Source of the DNA: Limnomonas spitsbergensis
Lineage: Eukaryota; Chlorophyta; Chlorophyceae; Chlamydomonadales
NCBI GenBank assembly: GCA_037349105.1
Contig: JAYJMM010000105.1
Location: forward strand, 3,844,001 to 3,908,000
Length of the DNA: 64,000 nucleotides
Reading direction: 5' to 3'
Part shown: piece by piece, positions 59,495 through 64,000 of the stretch
How the letters are laid out: each line of letters starts with the position of its first letter
Position numbering within the stretch: the first letter of the stretch is position 1
Notes under the pieces: generated by a model
Databases searched by the model: none
What the model was told of the DNA's origin: nothing
Seen by the model: the letters and a program-made list of their open reading frames with translations, nothing else
Program-made: the position numbers and the translations under genes

Positions 59495-61248
59495 TTACAC
59501 ACTGAAATAGTCAGGATGGTGGAAATCCCTCGTCAGATCCATGTACTCCTGAGTGTACTGTGCTGATCGCTTCCCTGATTGGCCACAAACCGTTTCTCGA
59601 GCGACCACCAAGGTACAGTCATTCACATTGGAGCTGATCAGATCAGTCGTTTCTCTGCCACGTGGGAACCTTGTTTCCAAGCCTGACAGGGAGTAAGCCA
59701 GGCCTTGATCTGATGAGAAGGCAGGGTTCGCGGCCTGGCGGTGACTGCCCACAGGGCTGATCAGCTCGAATTTCATCAGCCTCCGCTTCTCAACAGTATC
59801 CGTATCTCGCGTGATGACCCTCAGCATTGCTCTCTGACATGCACAGGGGGCAAGATCAGTGGGTCAGCAGATGAATGAATAGAGGGAACTTCTGGACATT
59901 TCTTCATTGAGGTAAAATCTAGACAGGAAATAAAAATATATATGCCATGCTCGATGCATGCAGGCCATGAGTCATTGGGGGGGCTCATGTCAAAATGTGC
60001 TTGTCTTCCCCAATCCTATTTGAGGGCGCATCAGCTGCATTTCAATTGCATCAAAGCCTCCGGCCGCAAGCCTGGTTGCAGCAAGCCCATCAGGTGGTCT
60101 GGTGCGCACTTTAATTAACACGGGGGAGAATTCTCCCCCACATGCCAGAAATGACCCACCAGATACAGGCCATGTTGCTCGGCTACCGTTTCGAACTGAG
60201 CAGCTGCATCTGTGGGCAGCACTACGAAGAACCCCGAAGGCGTAACACCAGACGATGAATGTACAGCCTCCGTGCTCGTGTCTTGATCGACAGTAGGGCG
60301 CAGGAGAGATGCGACGCAGCGAGCCAAGTCCTGAAAGGAGAGTGACACATCGGCGTGCCTGGCCCCCGCCTTGGGTTGGAACCCAGGCTTTGTGCTGTCT
60401 TGAAAGTAGGGTGGGTTGCAGATGATTGTGTCGTACCAGTGGGCATCTGCTGGTGGGTAGAGGCTCTGCACCGCACTGGCTGGTCCAACAGTGGTGTCAT
60501 CCGCATGGGCCGGCAGGAACTCCTCCAAGTAAATATCGGTACTAGTTCCAGCAAGACAACTGGATGCATTACTCTTGTCAGAGGTTCCCTGATGTACAGC
60601 AACTGCACCATAGATAGCTGATGTGTAGGCAGCGTCACTGGAGATCAGGTTTGGTGGGTCCTGCTTCTGCGACAAGAGCGTGCAGGAAGCAGATTCCGAG
60701 TTGGGTACCAGCATTCCCTCACAGCTTCCATTGATGGACTCGGGAGATCCTTCATGGGAAGCCGACGCCCTGGCACGTCTGCTGCTGCACTCAGGAGCCA
60801 GCTCTTGCAGGCTGCAGTGCGCAACGTGCATGTGATGGCCCCAGTCGCTGCTCTCAAAATTTCTCCGTGCTTGCTGGCAAGATGGTAGATCCACATCAAT
60901 GGCATCGATGCGGCAGCTGAGTCCAGATTGCTGCATTTTTTGCGCCATCATGAGCGCCAGGACGCCGGAGCCAGTGCCAATGTCAAGGACACGGGTCATG
61001 CTAGTGTGCGGTGCTGAGCTTGTCGCTTTGGTTGGGTCCGCCCAAGCTCCAAGAAGCATCGAGTCAGTGCCCAGCTTTTGTGTAACGCCATCTTGGTGGA
61101 TGGAGAAGTGGCGGCAGCGGAAGGCCTGACTCAAACTGGAGGCTGGGGTGGCATGGGTTCTTAGGCAGGTGCCTCTGGATTGGAAACGGGCATTAGTGGA
61201 TGTGTGTAAGCTTTTGCACCTTGAAGTATGTAAATGATGCGTGCCCAT
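59495..61248 (-). CDS. TrmN6/YfiC-type adenine-N6 methyltransferase, probably organelle-targeted (2 exons)
   Basis: Exon 1 61248-60142, intron 60141-59834, exon 2 59833-59495; 481 residues. After a Ser/Thr/Arg/His-rich leader (about residues 1-45, transit-peptide-like) comes FSIHQDGVTQKLGTDSMLLG AWADP, the family's N-terminal signature; then motif I VLDIGTGSGVLALMMAQ, an acidic motif II (IDAIDVD) and the catalytic motif IV NPPYF in DTIICNPPYFQDS, followed by FQDLARCVASLLRPT and GFFVVLPTDAAAQFE. Exon 2 supplies the C-terminal strands (MLRVITRDTDTVEKRRLMKF) and a tail ending LTRDFHHPDYFSV. The bacterial relatives methylate adenine 37 of tRNA-Val; here an organellar tRNA target is inferred. A long Ser/Gly-rich insertion separates motifs II and IV. 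Without splicing, the frame would end at GENSPPC. The gene is divergent from the one at 62252. Confidence 0.85.
60122..60141. other. Perfect palindrome overlapping the 5' splice site
   Basis: GGGGGAGAATTCTCCCCC lies one base inside the intron of the methyltransferase gene, immediately after the donor GT. In RNA it could fold into a 7-bp stem with a 4-base loop beside the 5' splice site. Confidence 0.7.
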
Positions 61249-62251
61249 CGAAGCCTAGGAAGGAAACGCCCGCAGAAAGAAAGGAATCGCCGCAGCATGA
61301 GAGCACCCTAGATTGGCTTCTGGAATACGGCAATGTTCCCACACAATTTCTTGATAGCCCGTATTATTGGCTACTAATTGTGCAGGAAGCAGGAAAGCAG
61401 GAAGCAGGAAGCAGTAAACCAACTTCGGTGTGAACGAGGGAGAAAAAGGGAGAAGAGGCTTCCAAGAAATGCTGCCGTACCACCCCGGGTGTCGCTTAGA
61501 AAGTCCCAAGCGCGAGCTGGCCTACAACACCCTCCGTGTTCATGATCCTAAGAGCTTTAATAATTGATTGGAAAAGTCCATCCGAACATGGAGGATGAAT
61601 GGGACGACGTTGCGCTGGTCGGGAGCGTCTGTGACGTGGCCTTGGCGGAACTCGTCGTCGATGCCGCTAGCCTCGAAGATACGCCGGATGAAGTGCGTAT
61701 ATGTGCCTATAGCCTGATTGCGCGACAGAGACCCTGCACCCCTGCCCTGGTGGAAGCCCGGTTTAGGCTCGGCTCGAGGCCTCCCTACAGGACCCGGCCG
61801 TGTCTCCTGTGTATGACACATCCCCAATCTCCGCTACGCTTCCCCCTCCCGCCATGTATGAGTATAACAAATGAAAACGAGAAGCAATTGAGTCGCTGCT
61901 CTGACAGTAGCCCCTGCTGCCTCATCCTTGCGTTACTAGCTGCTCTAGGGGGGAGGAGACACTGAGGCAGTGTTCATGCTCACAGTTTAGCAGCCTGGTA
62001 GCAGTAGTTGTTCAATTTCTTTATCACGTCGAGCTGTAACCCAACATGGGGATGTGGTAACATCTGGATTAAACACACTGCTGCATGGGGTTCGGTAGCA
62101 TCTTGAATAAACGCACCGCGTTGCCAGAAGTGGTGGCAGCATCTGGACTAAACACACTGCTTCAATCCACCAAAGAGCCTTCAGCTCTCACGCCACTCCC
62201 CCGCACCCATGCATGTCTTCCTCCCACACCCCTGCCATGCTACCTGTTCAG
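61249..62251. other. Spacer between divergent genes
   Basis: Contains the promoter of the methyltransferase gene and probably upstream exons of the 62252 gene. A stretch 61560-61760 is open on both strands (plus MEDEWDDVALVGSVCDVALA; minus THFIRRIFEASGIDDEFRQG) but neither could be tied to neighbours. Short repeats: GGAAGCAGGAA near 61385 and CATCTGGA(C/T)TAAACACACTGC twice, 62060-62160. Confidence 0.4.
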
Positions 62252-64000
62252 GTGGTGGCCAGCTGGGGGCCTCTGGGCAAGCCCATTCCATTGAAGGAGG
62301 CATCAGAGGAGGTTGAACCGCCTGCGTACTCTGTGGTGGAAATCACCCCCGATGAGCTCGCCATCATGCAGCTGGCCAGCGACCCCGCCATGCTAGACGC
62401 AGAAGCGGCAGCCGCAGGAGAGGATGGCCTCTATCCGCAGGAAGCCTCAGAAGCAAGTGCCTCCGCCTCTCCAAGAAAAGGCAGCGCCTCGCCGGGAGGT
62501 GGCAGCAGGAAGGAAGGCGGGAGGCAGTATGGCAGTAGCCGAGCACCCAAGCGGCAGCCCTTTGTGCGAGGGCAGAGCCAGGGGGGCGCCAAAGGCGCAT
62601 TCAGCCGGGCGGGCTTGCCCGTTGCGCCTCAGCGCCGAACCCGTGCTTCGACGCATCGGGCGATGGACCGAAATAAAACCTCAAAGCTGCCTGCCGTTAG
62701 GCGCTCCTTGACTGACATCCTACACAAGCAACGTAAGCAATTGGGCGCTCCGGGAATGTGGGTTTCAGATGTATGTTCATCTGAGGGATGGCCCCCCTGC
62801 CCGTGCATGCACAGGAAAAGGCATTTGGAGTGCAGAAAGAATAATGCTATGATGCCTGCGCTTCCACATGCACACCACCGCCACTCAACTCACGCAGAGT
62901 AGATCCTTAGGGTGGTTCATAGACCAGCCTTGCCTCAAGTGGACATGAGCCCTCTGATCCATCTAATCCCTCTGAGCCTTCTGAGCCTTCTGAGCCTTCT
63001 GAGCCCCAGCCTCCCTGACTGCAGAGAGACACTCTGGCGTAGCATCTTAGCCTGGGGCAGGGAAAGCCCTCTCTCCCAGTCATGCCAACAGCAGTGCTAC
63101 ACGAGGATTAGAAAGCCCTAATTCTTCTAGGCAAAAACGCAATATAGATTTTGTAGTTCAATACCTGGTAGGGTGTGACATCTATCTGGCGAATGCATCA
63201 ACAAACCATGTTATCACTGCCACTGGTGCTGGCGGTGTTTTTCTTTGAACTTGAAAAACACCCGTGATGCCAGCTCTGATTTAACTAGCATAGCGAACGC
63301 GGTCCCGCATGGGCCCTGCTGAGCGCCCCACTTGGACTCTCACCATTTCTTCCCCCCCTCACAGCTCGTATCCTACCCCGCCCGCGCCGCAAGCCTAAGA
63401 GTAGCTATGGCCGTGTCCCCCGAAGGAGCCTCGCCCTCGCACCCAAGCGGCGAGGCGTCAAGCAGCTCCCCCGGCGGGTGGCGGTGCAGGTCATTCCGCA
63501 GCCCCAGGCGGACGTGCAGGCTGTGATGGCTCCGCAGGGGGATGCACCGCTCGAGGGGCACATTGTGACTGACATCAGTTTTGGCCAGCTGGAGCTAACA
63601 GATGCGGATCGGTCCATTCTTGCCAATCTCGCCGCAAGGCACCAAAAGGCGGCCGCGGCCGTGGCTGGTACCGCGGCCGCCACGGGTGCAACTGCTCCAC
63701 AGCTGCCGACTGAGTGCGAGGGCATGCGTCTCATGGTGGGCCCAGATGGGGAGCCGCTACATCTCGTGGCTGAGGGCGTGACGGAGGAGATGCTCATCGC
63801 AGAGCTCGCGGAGCTGGACGCCATGCGCCTGGCGCTGTCTGAAGCTGGCAGCAGGTCCGCGGGGGTGGACGGCGCCGCGGCGGCGGCGGCTCTGGCCGCA
63901 ATGCAGCAGCGGGCTATGGCCCGGCTCGATGCAGCGGCGAAGCTGGAGCAGCGCATGCGGCAGGCCCAGGCTGAGGTGGAGGCGTCTGCGAGTGAGGTGC
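62252..64000 (+). CDS. Coiled-coil protein, 3' end beyond window
   Basis: Exon 62252-62732 (acceptor CTGTTCAG; alternatively translation starts at the ATG at 62213) joins exon 63365 onwards through a phase-1 junction (CAAC|GTAAGC … CACAG|CTCGT). The first part reads VVASWGPLGKPIPLKEASEE and EITPDELAIMQLASDPAMLD, then a basic Ser/Gly-rich linker and SLTDILHKQ. The second exon is basic (RILPRPRRKPKSSYG), then TDISFGQLELTDADRSILAN and an Ala/Glu/Met-rich coiled coil (LAELDAMRLALSEAG, KLEQRMRQAQAEVEAS) that is still open at base 64000. A (CTGAGCCTT)n repeat lies in the intron near 62970. No domain is recognised; length and function are unknown. Confidence 0.65.

Noticed and set aside
61540..61827. 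Minus-strand frame with THFIRRIFEASGIDDEFRQG, vaguely like a tyrosine recombinase tail
   Set aside because: Catalytic residues are not identifiable and the opposite strand is equally open; too weak to name.

Overview
The window looks like nuclear DNA of a green alga (Chlorophyta), probably a ciliated, Chlamydomonas-like one. Genes are broken into many short exons by GT-AG introns, with three good candidates for GC-AG introns. Coding regions carry long CAG-encoded glutamine runs and Ala-rich stretches. There is a plant-type beta-amylase, a probable organelle-targeted TrmN6-type methyltransferase, a MYND-finger protein and two large coiled-coil proteins. One of these starts with a p25-alpha/EF-hand-like domain of a kind common in ciliated organisms. 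TTTAGGG-type telomere-like motifs also fit. No bacterial signals (operons, Shine-Dalgarno sites, CRISPR) are present. The lineage is inferred; no rRNA or organelle marker lies in the window.

Layout. 1-511: fragment of a non-LTR retrotransposon ORF1-like protein. 1309-11045 (+): gene 1, nine exons joined in phase into a 1702-residue coiled-coil/Gln-rich protein. 12450-33245 (-): gene 2, convergent with gene 1, 19 exons giving about 1079 residues, with a PH-like N-terminus followed by coiled coil. Its introns are swollen by tandem arrays: a 4.4-kb array of 36-bp units, a 1.3-kb array of 67-bp units and a 740-bp run of GGGA. 34.9-38.1 kb and 41.3-43.5 kb: transposon graveyard (LINE-like 3' ends, a hAT-type MITE inside a zinc-finger transposon ORF, a short dispersed repeat). 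38607-40034 (-): MYND zinc-finger gene. 40.3-41.2 kb: two divergent intronless ORFs of unknown origin. 44424-47606 (-): beta-amylase with both catalytic glutamates. 48.1-51.2 kb: frameshifted transposon relic. 52025-52571: PIF/Harbinger-type MITE. 53.3-58.3 kb: hypothetical ORFs, a CTG-rich repetitive tract and more transposon debris. 59495-61248 (-): TrmN6-like methyltransferase. 62252-64000 (+): start of a further coiled-coil gene running off the window.

The most unusual feature concerns the two long coiled-coil genes. Many of their tandem repeats begin exactly at an exon-intron boundary, and each repeat unit carries a copy of the exon edge and of the splice site. Donors in 2-2.5 kb and 23.8-24.1 kb and acceptors in 8.7, 14, 19-20.4, 24.2 and 25 kb are multiplied from 2 to about 20 times. 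This suggests that introns here grow by tandem duplication across splice junctions. It is an inference from sequence alone and needs RNA and comparative data.
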